From GCA-002726655 sp046582185 (GTDB lineage Bacteria > Pseudomonadota > Gammaproteobacteria > Pseudomonadales > Azotimanducaceae), in NCBI GenBank assembly GCA_046582185.1, contig JAYGEX010000038.1, positions 1 to 64,000 on the forward strand: a stretch of 64,000 nt of DNA, given 5' to 3'. Numbering within the stretch: the stretch's first letter is position 1; each line of letters starts with the position of its first letter. Below are positions 26,029-35,455 of this stretch, in pieces. The position numbers and the translations under genes were made by a program. The notes below the pieces were generated by a model. The model saw only the letters and a list, made by a program, of their open reading frames with translations, searched no databases and was not told where the DNA came from.

Positions 26029-26185
26029 AGGCTGGGCGATGGGTATCTCTTTTCGCGCAGTTCCTTCACGACAAAGGGCAGGAGCCCGACTCGTGAAGGG
26101 TGCCTGATCGAGTTGGAGGCCAAGGATGGCCGGAGACAAGTAAACGAGAAGAGAGAAGCGTAAAGAGATACCCATCGTCCAGCCT
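26029..26185. mobile_element. 157-bp palindromic (MITE-like) element at the accA site
   Basis: Two 24-bp arms form an inverted repeat with one mismatch: AGGCTGGGCGATGGGTATCT.. (26029-26052) and ..AGATACCCATCGTCCAGCCT (26162-26185). Inside is a second perfect inverted repeat, CCTTCACGA (26063-26071) and TCGTGAAGG (26091-26099). There is no transposase. The minus-strand frame over this stretch is just the element read through. The structure resembles non-autonomous, hairpin-rich repeats that spread in trans, or a remnant of one. It fills most of the 291-bp tilS-dnaE gap, where accA is normally found. No second copy was noticed in the window. Confidence 0.55.
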
Positions 26186-26235
26186 GGTGTTGGAATACCG
26201 GATATTTTTGTCAAGGCGCCTGTTCTACGAATGAA

Positions 26236-29200
26236 CTAGCCGTAGTCCAGATGAACCTGTTCGGCCCCATAGCAATCTCTAAGATCCTGAAGCAGATCGT
26301 CCTCCGGCCTTACTCGCCATTCCTCTCCAAAATTAATTTCAGCCTTCTCTTCCGGCCCCAGATATTCAACAACAAAAGGGCACCCTGATCCGTTCTCACA
26401 TTTGTATGGCGTCAATAGTTCCAAAAGAACGCTGACAAAATCAGTCTTTAGGGATTTATGACATAGGTCGAGTTTTAGCCGATTAAGATTATTAATTCGT
26501 GCATCCACCAGATTATGAATTTCATTCGCTCGCATCCGTACCCCGCCGGTAAACTCATCAGTCGCTGTACTGCCCTTGACCACGATCACATTGTCCTTGA
26601 CCAGCTTGTCCCGATTTGCATCCAGTACATCACCAAAAACTGAAACTTCAACCCGGCCGGTTCTATCATCCAGAGTCAGAAAACCCAGGGTATCGCCTTT
26701 GCGACTCTTCATTGTGCGGTAGCCAATAATCAAACCGGCAACAATCTGCTCATCCTTGCCCTTCGATTTCCCATAAGAGCCTCCACCGAAGGCACTGCCT
26801 GCCCGTAGATCTACAATTCGAGTCTTGGCAAGATACTTAAGTTCCTGTTTGTACACATCGATAGGATGCCCGGTCAGATACAGGCCTAAGGTATCTCTCT
26901 CCTTGCCAAGTCTATCCTTCAGAGTCATACATCGCAGGCCGTCGAAATGGTTGTAACAATTGCTATCCTCGGATGACCCAAGACTCAACTCGCCAAACAA
27001 ATCTGTGTGGCCGCTGTCGGCATTCCTGGCTTTTTGCTCGGCGAGCCGGACCGCATCCTCTTTGTTTGCGTATAACAGCGCCCGCCGGTAGCCAATTGGA
27101 TTGTCGGCGTTTTGCTCATCCACGAGGACCAAGTTGTCCAGAGCACCGGAGCCAATCAAACCCTCCATCGCCTTCTTGCCTACCTTTCGCGAATCAACCC
27201 GATCACAGAAACTAAACAGGTCGCTAAATGATCCGCCATCATTTCGGCTTTCAACTATTCTCTCAATGGCCCCTTCTCCTATGCCTTTGATGGCTCCCAG
27301 ACCATAGACCACGCTCTTTGGATCTTTGGCAACGAAGCCATACTCGCCTTCATTTACATCCGGTGGCAGGAGATTCAAACCTATCTCTCGACACTCCTCC
27401 ACATTGATAACAACCTTATCTGTCGTTTGCATATCCGCAGAAAGAACCGCAGCCATAAAATCAGCGGGATAATGGTGCTTTAACCACGCCGTCTGATAGG
27501 CAATCAAGGCATAACAGACCGAGTGTGGCTTGTTAAATCCATAACCCGCGAACTTCTCCATTAAATTAAAGATGTGGTCTGCCTGCTCATGGGGTACGTC
27601 ATTGGCAATCGCTCCCTTCAGGAATACTTCCCTCTGCTTGGCCATTTCTTCAGGTTTTTTCTTGCCCATTGCACGGCGCAGGAGATCAGCATCTGCCAGG
27701 GAGTAACCCGCCAGTACCTGCGCAATCTGCATGACTTGCTCCTGGTACAACATCACGCCATAAGTACCTTCAAGAACATGCTTCAAACTTGGATGAAGAT
27801 AATCCACCTTATCTTCGCCGCTCTTACGTCTAATAAAGTCATCTGCCAGCTGCATAGGCCCTGGCCGAAAAAGCGCAACCAATGCCACGATGTCGCCAAA
27901 GCGGCTAGGCTTGACCTTCTTCATCAGATCTTTCATTCCCCGGGATTCAAGCTGAAAGACGGCAGTCGTTTTCGCTTGCTTAAAGTCGTCATAAATCACT
28001 GTCTCTTCCAGATCGATCTGATCTATGTCGATCAGTTCTTCACCCATTGCCTGCTGTCTGGCATTGATACTCTTAACGGCGTTATCGATGATCGTGAGGG
28101 TGCGCAGACCCAGGAAATCGAACTTCACCAGGCCTGCCTGCTCAACATCAATCATGTCGAACTGGGTCATCATGCCGCCGCCGCTTTCGTCGCAGTATAC
28201 CGGCGCAAAGTCTGTCAATTTTGTAGGCGCAATCACCACCCCACCCGCGTGCTTGCCTACGTTTCTGGCGAGGCCCTCCAGTTTAAAGGCCATCTCCATT
28301 ATTTCGCCGGCTTCTTCATCCCCCTGTACAAAATTCCTGAGTTCCTCCTCCTCATCCATGGCACGGGAAAGCGTCATGCCCGGCTCAAAGGGGATCAGCT
28401 TGGACAACTTATCCGCGAGGCCATAGGCCTTGCCCTGAACTCTTGCCACATCACGCACTACCGCTTTGGCTGCCATGGTACCGAAGGTAATGATTTGCGA
28501 AACTGCCTCGCGCCCATAAAGCTCTGTGACATGAGCGATCACCTTGTCTCTGCCGTCCATGCAGAAATCAATATCGAAGTCCGGCAGGGATACACGTTCG
28601 GGATTTAGAAATCGCTCAAACAAGAGGTCATATTTGATTGGATCTATGTTGGTAATATTGAGTGAATATGCAACAAGTGAACCTGGCCCCGAGCCTCGAC
28701 CCGGGCCGACAGGAATATCTTTGTCCTTCGCCCACTGAATAAACTCCATCACGATCAGGAAATAGCCAGGAAAGCCCATCGAATTAATAATGCCGAGTTC
28801 AAATTTCAGCCGCTCATCATAAACAACTCTCTGTTCCGGAAAATCAGAAGACTGGATATCAAATATTTTTGCGAGGCGTGCATTTAAGCCCTGCTTTGAG
28901 ACTTCACTGAAAAACCCTTCAATTGTTTGCCCTTCCGGGACGGGATAATCAGGCAAGTAATAATTGCCTAAATCAATAGTTACATTGCAGCGGCGAGCAA
29001 TCTCCACACTATTTTCAAGTGCTTCGGGAAGGTCCTTGAAAAGAACTGCCATTTCTTCCGGTGATTTCAGATATTGTTGCTCGGAGTAACGATGCTCGCG
29101 GCGAGGATCATCCAGTGTGCGACTATCATGGATACAGACGCGAACTTCGTGTGCATCAAATTCTTCCTGTTTGAGGAACCGAACATCATTTGTTGCCACT

Positions 29201-29784
29201 ACGGCACAATCCAGGGCCTGTGCAATCTGCACCGCCTCAAAGATATACGTCTCCTCACCTTCCCGGCCTGTCCTGTGTAGCTCCAGGTAAAAATCGCCGG
29301 AGAAAATCGTCATCCATTGCCGGGTGAGATTGCTTGCTTCCTCAAGATTGTTTGCTTGAATGGCTTTGCCGATATCCCCTTCCTTCCCGGCCGATAGACC
29401 AATAAGGCCGTCTGCCTGCTTGGCCAGCCATTCCTTCTGGAGCGTCGCTTTACCGCCGGTCTGGCCTTCTGTATATGCCTGGGATAACAACTCGGACAAG
29501 TTCCGATATCCGGCATCAGTTCGCGCGATGATCACCAACGGCGCTGGATCCTGATTCTCTTTTTCCGGGGCAATCCAGACATCGCAGGCGATGACAGGCT
29601 TAACACCCATGTTGTTTGCAGCATTGTAAAATTTTACGAGGCCAAACAGATTTGCCGTATCACTAACAGCGACAGCGGGCATATTCTTCTCGGCAACCGC
29701 CGCAACCAGGGGTTTGATGCGAACGATGCCGTCAATCAGGGAGTATTCAGAATGCACTCGGAGATGGACGAAGGATGGATTCAT
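26236..29784 (-). CDS. dnaE: DNA polymerase III subunit alpha
   Basis: The product is 1182 residues, typical of DnaE1. It is the replicative polymerase of the holoenzyme. The N-terminal PHP domain starts FVHLRVHSEYSLIDGIVRIK. The catalytic aspartates are in PDFDIDFCMDGRDKV (about 399-413), with VGPGRGSGPGSLVAYSL and GKHAGGVVIAP nearby. A helix-hairpin-helix region (GLGAIKGIGEGAIERIV) and an OB-fold (IVAGLIIGYRTMKSRKGDTL) follow. Its promoter should lie in 29785-29953. Confidence 0.98.
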   Translation of the reverse strand: MNPSFVHLRVHSEYSLIDGIVRIKPLVAAVAEKNMPAVAVSDTANLFGLVKFYNAANNMGVKPVIACDVWIAPEKENQDPAPLVIIARTDAGYRNLSELLSQAYTEGQTGGKATLQKEWLAKQADGLIGLSAGKEGDIGKAIQANNLEEASNLTRQWMTIFSGDFYLELHRTGREGEETYIFEAVQIAQALDCAVVATNDVRFLKQEEFDAHEVRVCIHDSRTLDDPRREHRYSEQQYLKSPEEMAVLFKDLPEALENSVEIARRCNVTIDLGNYYLPDYPVPEGQTIEGFFSEVSKQGLNARLAKIFDIQSSDFPEQRVVYDERLKFELGIINSMGFPGYFLIVMEFIQWAKDKDIPVGPGRGSGPGSLVAYSLNITNIDPIKYDLLFERFLNPERVSLPDFDIDFCMDGRDKVIAHVTELYGREAVSQIITFGTMAAKAVVRDVARVQGKAYGLADKLSKLIPFEPGMTLSRAMDEEEELRNFVQGDEEAGEIMEMAFKLEGLARNVGKHAGGVVIAPTKLTDFAPVYCDESGGGMMTQFDMIDVEQAGLVKFDFLGLRTLTIIDNAVKSINARQQAMGEELIDIDQIDLEETVIYDDFKQAKTTAVFQLESRGMKDLMKKVKPSRFGDIVALVALFRPGPMQLADDFIRRKSGEDKVDYLHPSLKHVLEGTYGVMLYQEQVMQIAQVLAGYSLADADLLRRAMGKKKPEEMAKQREVFLKGAIANDVPHEQADHIFNLMEKFAGYGFNKPHSVCYALIAYQTAWLKHHYPADFMAAVLSADMQTTDKVVINVEECREIGLNLLPPDVNEGEYGFVAKDPKSVVYGLGAIKGIGEGAIERIVESRNDGGSFSDLFSFCDRVDSRKVGKKAMEGLIGSGALDNLVLVDEQNADNPIGYRRALLYANKEDAVRLAEQKARNADSGHTDLFGELSLGSSEDSNCYNHFDGLRCMTLKDRLGKERDTLGLYLTGHPIDVYKQELKYLAKTRIVDLRAGSAFGGGSYGKSKGKDEQIVAGLIIGYRTMKSRKGDTLGFLTLDDRTGRVEVSVFGDVLDANRDKLVKDNVIVVKGSTATDEFTGGVRMRANEIHNLVDARINNLNRLKLDLCHKSLKTDFVSVLLELLTPYKCENGSGCPFVVEYLGPEEKAEINFGEEWRVRPEDDLLQDLRDCYGAEQVHLDYG

Positions 29785-29953
29785 TGAGCTGAAGTGTGAG
29801 CCAGTTATTCGTTTCGGAAATGTTGATTGCGGTTATATCAACTTCGTACGTATCGAGTTCGATTCAATACTATACGAAGGTGAGATATCTCTAAAGAGTT
29901 AAGCTCAGAAAATCATAAAAGAACCATGCCCTGCTCTTCGAATGGCGCCCTCA

Positions 29954-30874
29954 TTACAAGATTTGCCCAAGCCTGGAAAGTAGCTCCCTGGTTTCCAGGT
30001 GTTCTTCAGACGAGGTCGCAAAAACCGATGCGGCATAATCTGTTACACCCGCCTCCATCAGGTTCACTAGCGCATCTTCAACTTCAGATGCGCTTCCTAC
30101 CAGCGCCAGCTCGCCAGGCTCACTGACGCCCTCGCGTTCAAACATGGCTTTGTATGACGGCAGTTGGCCGTACAAGGTTAATGTCTTTGATATCCTGGCT
30201 CTTAGACCTTCAGGATCGGCAGTAACACAAACAGGCAATGTTGTTATTACCCTGGGTGCAGCTCTTCCTGCTTTAGTCGCCGCCTCGCTCAGGCGAGGCA
30301 CAATATGTTCCTTGATTGTCTTTGGTCCAACCCAGGCGAGTGTCGTGCCATCGGTCCGGCTACCTGCAACCCTGAGTGCTTGTGGGCCAAGTGCAGCAAC
30401 AACAACGCCAGGCCGTTTGTCCACCGGCTTAAAAACTTCAGCTTCGCAGGACAGCGTCTCGCCCTTGTAATCTACTTTGCCGTCTTCCAGCAGAGGCATA
30501 AGAATCGATAAATATTCACGAAGATGTCTAATCGGCTTATCGAAGCCAATACCCAGCTGCGCCATCATAACCTCGTGAGATAAGCCGATACCTAGCGTCA
30601 ATCTATCACCGATTGCAGTTTGCGCAGTCAATGTCTGACCCGCGAGAATCATCGGATGCCTCGGAAAAGTAGGCACAATGGCGGTACCAAGCTCAATGTC
30701 GCCAACATCCTGTGCAATAACCGCCAGCACTGTCAAAGCATCAAAGCCGCCCGTTGGGTGTTCAGCAATCCAGTAACTGGAAAAGCCATCCGCCAACGCA
30801 GCCTGGGCATCTTCCTTAATCGCCTCTATGGATGCTTTTTGAACCAGACCTGTACCGTTAATGCCTATCTTCAT
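29954..30874 (-). CDS. Luciferase-like (F420/FMN-dependent) oxidoreductase
   Basis: The product is 306 residues with the bacterial-luciferase TIM-barrel fold. It resembles the LLM-class F420-dependent group: MKIGINGTG, SSYWIAEHPTGGFDALTVLA, IELGTAIVPTFPRHPMILAG, LGIGLSHEVMM, IRHLREYLSILMPLLEDGKV and VAALGPQALRVAGSRTDGTT are family segments. Whether it uses F420 or FMN cannot be told; no cofactor F420 genes are seen here. Substrate unknown. It is divergent from the DUF2235 gene with 69 bp between starts. Confidence 0.85.
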   Translation of the reverse strand: MKIGINGTGLVQKASIEAIKEDAQAALADGFSSYWIAEHPTGGFDALTVLAVIAQDVGDIELGTAIVPTFPRHPMILAGQTLTAQTAIGDRLTLGIGLSHEVMMAQLGIGFDKPIRHLREYLSILMPLLEDGKVDYKGETLSCEAEVFKPVDKRPGVVVAALGPQALRVAGSRTDGTTLAWVGPKTIKEHIVPRLSEAATKAGRAAPRVITTLPVCVTADPEGLRARISKTLTLYGQLPSYKAMFEREGVSEPGELALVGSASEVEDALVNLMEAGVTDYAASVFATSSEEHLETRELLSRLGQIL

Positions 30875-30943
30875 ATTCTCTTCCTGAGTATAAAATTTGA
30901 GTGTACCCTATTCCTGCCTAGCGCAAAGCATCAGGAGTATAAC

Positions 30944-32050
30944 TTGGGAAAGAATGTCATCATTTTCTCGGACGGAACCAGTAACACAAAGGCCACCAAC
31001 ACCAATGTCTATCAATTCTACAAAGCACTAAATAACAACCCCGATAACAAGTGTTTTTACGACCCCGGCGTCGGCTCCTTTAAAGGCGACCTGGCGGGGA
31101 AAATTTTCGGTGCTGGCCTCGCCACAAATATCCAGCAATGCTATGACTTTATCGTTAGCCACTATGAAACCGACGACCGGCTATTTCTCTTTGGCTTCAG
31201 CCGCGGCGCCTATACTGTTAGAAGCCTTGGCAGTTATGTATCGCTTGTGGGGCTTGTGGAGAAAAACCGCAAGCGACTCCATGCCGGTGGACCTTCACAT
31301 CACAAGAAGCAACAACTCACCGTTCAACAAAAATATGGGCGATCAGCCTTTGATATCTATCGATCTGGAAAGACGCCCGCTTTCAAAGCCGCGCTACGAG
31401 AATTGTCCAAACGACAGGATCTGAAAGCCTGCCCCGTATTCGGCATGGGAGTCTGGGACACTGTTGGTGCCATTGGATTGCCAAACTCAGATCGTGACAA
31501 AGAAGCGTTTGGCGAACATTACTACCATCGTATGTCTTTACCCAAAGGAATTGTTCACGCCTACCATGCGCTCTCAATCGACGATGAGCGCCAGGAATTT
31601 GCGCCAATCCTCTTTACAGGAAACATTAATGATGGTGCTTCAGTTGAGCAATGCTGGTTCCCCGGCATGCATTCAGATATCGGTGGTGGATACAAACTCA
31701 ATCGAAAAGATCCCAATGCAAAGGAACTATCGAATATCAGCCTTGGCTGGATGGCGGATAAATTTTCCAGCGTTCTTGATTTCGATCGAAGCCTATTCGA
31801 CGACGGCGATGCAAACGGATTTATTCACGATTCAATCAGTGGGTTTGCTGAAAATATCTACGAAAGGAAGAAGAGAGCCGTTCCAAAAGATGCGCAATTG
31901 CACCCATCGGTTCTGGAACGGATCAAGGGTCCTTTATCCGGCGGAGAAGTCGATATGCCGTATCGGCCTGTAGCCTTGAATTCCGGAGGTTTTCGCGTCA
32001 ACTACGAGCTGCCGCCATGGTATGCCCTCGAGAAAAGATATACCCTTTAA
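30944..32050 (+). CDS. DUF2235 alpha/beta hydrolase (T6SS Tle1-like domain)
   Basis: The product is about 368 residues. TTG 30944 is chosen because AGGAG lies 6 bp upstream and the family homology starts immediately (GKNVIIFSDGTSNTKATNTN). The nucleophile elbow is LFLFGFSRGAYTVRSL; VWDTVGAIGLP and CWFPGMHSDIGGGYK (with Asp and His) complete the probable triad. DUF2235 includes type VI secretion phospholipase effectors but also many housekeeping or unknown cytosolic proteins. No VgrG, PAAR or immunity gene is adjacent and no signal peptide is seen, so a toxin role is not supported. Confidence 0.8.
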   Translation: MGKNVIIFSDGTSNTKATNTNVYQFYKALNNNPDNKCFYDPGVGSFKGDLAGKIFGAGLATNIQQCYDFIVSHYETDDRLFLFGFSRGAYTVRSLGSYVSLVGLVEKNRKRLHAGGPSHHKKQQLTVQQKYGRSAFDIYRSGKTPAFKAALRELSKRQDLKACPVFGMGVWDTVGAIGLPNSDRDKEAFGEHYYHRMSLPKGIVHAYHALSIDDERQEFAPILFTGNINDGASVEQCWFPGMHSDIGGGYKLNRKDPNAKELSNISLGWMADKFSSVLDFDRSLFDDGDANGFIHDSISGFAENIYERKKRAVPKDAQLHPSVLERIKGPLSGGEVDMPYRPVALNSGGFRVNYELPPWYALEKRYTL

Positions 32051-32140
32051 GATGGATCATGAAGATAGCTCCTGAAGATAGCTGCCGGCTCGAGGATATC
32101 GCGTCAGATCGATTAAGCCGGCCACAGGAGCCCGGATAGA

Positions 32141-35100
32141 TCAAGCTGAAGTGGCCGTACCAGCAACTTCAACTCGCCGGTTGCGAAGTCGACCCAACAT
32201 GTTCCTCGCCGCCTGTGGCGCCATTAACATGGCAGGCGTTACCACCAGCGTCAGAACCGTCGCAAAGCTCAACCCGGAAACGATGGCGGATGCCAATTGA
32301 ACCCAGAAGGATGCCACCGGACCACCTACCTCAACTTCCCTACCGATAAGATCAATGGAGACCCCCATGGCCATCGGCAACAAACCAAATCCCGTTGTAA
32401 ATGTTGTCAGGAATACGGGGCGCAGTCGTAAACATCCCGTTTGGATAATAACCCGTTCCATGGTCCAGTCAGGATTCTCTTTTTTCAGGTAGTTGAAGGT
32501 ATCAATTAAAACGATGTTGTTGTTCACAATTATGCCAGCAAGGGCAACAATACCTACGCCGGTCATGATTGCACTGAAGGCATAACCTGTCAGGATTAGG
32601 CCAAGCAAGACACCCACAGTAGACATAATAACTGACGACAGTATCAACGCTGCCTGATAGAAGCTGTTGAATTGAGTTACTAACAAAAGGCCCATCAACA
32701 TCAGGGCAAGCAAGAATGCCGTACCGATGAAATCCTGTGTCTTTTCCTGCTCTTCATTGGCACCGCGGAATACAATCTTGATGGACGGGTCCAGGTCGCT
32801 GGTCCTCAGCCATTCTTGTATTTCCGAGACCTTGCCTTCAGTCAGAACACCTGGAAGTGTATTCGCGCGAACATACATAATTCGTGTACCGTTCTGCCGA
32901 AATATTGTGCTGACTTTTGGCTTTGCCGTTCGCTCAACAAAACTGCTGATCGGCACCTGACCTTCTCGAGTTGCTATTCGCAAGTGATCAAGTTGAGTGA
33001 TGCCACGGTAAGATTCCGGATACCGCACTCTGATATCAACTTCATCGTCAACATCATCGGGCCGATATCGCCCCACCAAAGCTCCGTTAGTAATGAGCTG
33101 TATAGCCGCGCCAACACTGGTCACATCTGCACCCAGCATGGCCGCTTTCACCCGGTCTACAGTTATTTCCCACTCGATACCCGGCACTGGCGCGGTATCG
33201 TCTACCGATGTCAGGCCATCCATCGTCTTGAGGTATTCCCTCAGTCGAATCGTTTCTCTGGCCAGTATATCGAGATCATCGCCCTGGAGTTGAATCTGAA
33301 TGGCCTTACCAACTGGCGGGCCCTGCTCCATGGTATTGACCTGCGCTCGAACACCAGGGATATTTTCTATGGCTTTGGTGAAAAGTTCCTCCACCTCCCA
33401 ACCATCTATATCCCTGGTTCTTCGGTCGGAAAGCTCAATAAGCATCGAGCCAATCTGATCCGCTGTCGTGCCGCTGCCACCAAAGCTAATGCCACCACCG
33501 CCGGTACGCGTATAGATGGATTCGATATTACCTTGGGCCATAATCCGCGACTCAACGTCTACCACGATTTCCATTATTTCTTCGGCCGAGTAGTTTCCTT
33601 TGGCAGCGACGCTCACCTGGGTAAAGCTGGGATCGACCTCAACAAAAAATTGGGACCCTGCGCCAACCGCGTCATACCACTTCACGATGCCATACAAACA
33701 TATTAGCGTGAAGGAGATAAGAACAAATGGATGTCTGGTCGCGAAGCCCAATATTTTCGCATAGTACCTGACAGCACCGTTAAGTTCATCGAATCGACCT
33801 TCATCCACCAACTGGGCATTACCGCCTTCAACCCGACTACGTTGCTTACTGATAATTGCACCAATGACAGGCGCAAAGAGAAGAGCATACATCAGCGACC
33901 CAACCAGCACCGCGAACACCGTAACCGGCAAATACCGCATAAACTGCCCCGCAATGCCCGGCCAGAACATGAGCGGCAGGAATGCGGCAAGCGTTGTTGC
34001 AACGGACGCGAGCACTGGCCAGAACATCCGCTGTATAGAATAGGCATAGGCTTCTTTCGGAGTGGCTCCCTCTGACAGCTTTCGTTCAGCCAATTCCACG
34101 ACCACAATAGCGCCATCAATCAACATTCCGAGGCCCAATAACATGCCAAACATGATCATGAAATTATAAGTAAATCCGAGCATGTTGATGATGATAAAGG
34201 CAAACAGAAATGAGAACGGTATGCCCGCCGCCACCAGAATGCCGGAACGAAGGCCAACCGCAGCGACAACTACTGTTAACACCAAAAACATTGCAGTAGA
34301 GATATTTCCTTCGAGGGTACCTATCTGCTCTATGGTTTCCGGTGCCTGATCGGCGATATAGGTCACGACTACATTCGAGGGGTATCCTTTCCTGGCAGAG
34401 TCCACCACCGCATGGACCTTGGCTGATACATCAACAAGGCTTGTGCCAACGCGCTTTGATACCTCTACGGCGACCGCTGGAACGCCATTCGCCCGGGCAT
34501 GGGACCGTGCATCCTTAAACGTCCTCTTTAATGTCACGACATCCTGGAGCGTAACCACACCTTCGGATGTTGCCTTCAGTGGAATAGTCAATACATCCTG
34601 CGCGTTTTCAATCAAGCTGGGTATCTTGATCGAGAAACTTCCCCGACCGGTATCAACAGATCCCGCGGCTATCAGGCGATTGTTTTTCGCGACCGCTGAA
34701 AGCAGTTCATCGTTGGTAATTCCATAAGCTTCCATCTGGGCCGGATTGATGACGGCTTCCAGAACCTCTTCACGATTGCCACGCACTTCAGCCTCAAGGA
34801 CATCGCTAATCCCCTCAAGTTCATCCTTCAGATCACGCGCTAAACGATATAACACCCGGTCAGGTACGTTATGACCGCCAATACCAATGGTGATGACGGG
34901 GAAGTCACCGGCGGAGACTTCTGTAATGATCGGCTCCTCGGCACTCGCAGGCAATTTTACTTTTGCTTTGTCGACGGCTTCCCGCACATCGCTAACCGCC
35001 TGATCCGACTCGAATGTTGAATCAAATTCAATGACGAGCGTCGCTGAGCCTTCACCTGAGTATGAGTTTAGCTCCTCGACACCCTCAATTTTTTTAAGCT

Positions 35101-35308
35101 CAAGCTCCATTGGTCTAGCCAATAGTCGTTCGGCATCTTCCGGCGCAATTCCTTCAAGAGGAACGGTAACAACAATTATAGGTACGGAAACATCCGGCTG
35201 TGACTCTACTGGAATGCCGCTATAGGCCACAACACCCATCATTAAAATCACGACGAACACTAACAGCACCGTTCGCGAACGGTCCATGACTGAGCTAATA
35301 ACCGACAT
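32141..35308 (-). CDS. RND efflux permease (HAE1/AcrB-like)
   Basis: The product is 1055 residues with the RND plan: TM1, large periplasmic loop, TM2-7, second loop, TM8-12. It starts SVMDRSRTVLLVFVVILMMG and shows ESQPDVSVPIIVVTVPLEGI, typical of HAE1-like pumps. In TM4 the usual DD pair is ID-G (GMLIDGAIVVVELAER), and in TM10 the Lys region reads AGIIVNNNIVLIDTF, so the proton-relay residues differ from AcrB. It is downstream of its adaptor (148-bp gap). No outer-membrane TolC-like gene is adjacent. Substrates unknown. Confidence 0.93.
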   Translation of the reverse strand: MSVISSVMDRSRTVLLVFVVILMMGVVAYSGIPVESQPDVSVPIIVVTVPLEGIAPEDAERLLARPMELELKKIEGVEELNSYSGEGSATLVIEFDSTFESDQAVSDVREAVDKAKVKLPASAEEPIITEVSAGDFPVITIGIGGHNVPDRVLYRLARDLKDELEGISDVLEAEVRGNREEVLEAVINPAQMEAYGITNDELLSAVAKNNRLIAAGSVDTGRGSFSIKIPSLIENAQDVLTIPLKATSEGVVTLQDVVTLKRTFKDARSHARANGVPAVAVEVSKRVGTSLVDVSAKVHAVVDSARKGYPSNVVVTYIADQAPETIEQIGTLEGNISTAMFLVLTVVVAAVGLRSGILVAAGIPFSFLFAFIIINMLGFTYNFMIMFGMLLGLGMLIDGAIVVVELAERKLSEGATPKEAYAYSIQRMFWPVLASVATTLAAFLPLMFWPGIAGQFMRYLPVTVFAVLVGSLMYALLFAPVIGAIISKQRSRVEGGNAQLVDEGRFDELNGAVRYYAKILGFATRHPFVLISFTLICLYGIVKWYDAVGAGSQFFVEVDPSFTQVSVAAKGNYSAEEIMEIVVDVESRIMAQGNIESIYTRTGGGGISFGGSGTTADQIGSMLIELSDRRTRDIDGWEVEELFTKAIENIPGVRAQVNTMEQGPPVGKAIQIQLQGDDLDILARETIRLREYLKTMDGLTSVDDTAPVPGIEWEITVDRVKAAMLGADVTSVGAAIQLITNGALVGRYRPDDVDDEVDIRVRYPESYRGITQLDHLRIATREGQVPISSFVERTAKPKVSTIFRQNGTRIMYVRANTLPGVLTEGKVSEIQEWLRTSDLDPSIKIVFRGANEEQEKTQDFIGTAFLLALMLMGLLLVTQFNSFYQAALILSSVIMSTVGVLLGLILTGYAFSAIMTGVGIVALAGIIVNNNIVLIDTFNYLKKENPDWTMERVIIQTGCLRLRPVFLTTFTTGFGLLPMAMGVSIDLIGREVEVGGPVASFWVQLASAIVSGLSFATVLTLVVTPAMLMAPQAARNMLGRLRNRRVEVAGTATSA

Positions 35309-35455
35309 GGCGTGTCGTCCCTTTGCTAGTTAGTTCCTGTCCAGAAATTGACAATTCTGAACGATACTTGAATAAAAAGAAATCCGTTAGCCATAAAAAA
35401 CAATCACTTACCAAGGAAGTGACACTCACAAAACTAGTTCCCGGATGCAGACTAG

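Noticed and set aside
25960..26214. An 84-codon frame between tilS and dnaE as a gene
   Set aside because: It is the palindromic element read through; its two ends are translations of the two arms of an inverted repeat.
27574..28608. A 344-codon open frame antisense to dnaE
   Set aside because: Overlaps the catalytic core of DnaE, has no ribosome site and no family resemblance.
30620..30943. N-terminal extension of the DUF2235 gene
   Set aside because: The first 108 codons overlap the divergent oxidoreductase gene; TTG 30944 has a ribosome site and starts at the homology.
32816..33706. A 296-codon open frame antisense to the RND permease
   Set aside because: Mirror frame of a conserved gene, without independent support.
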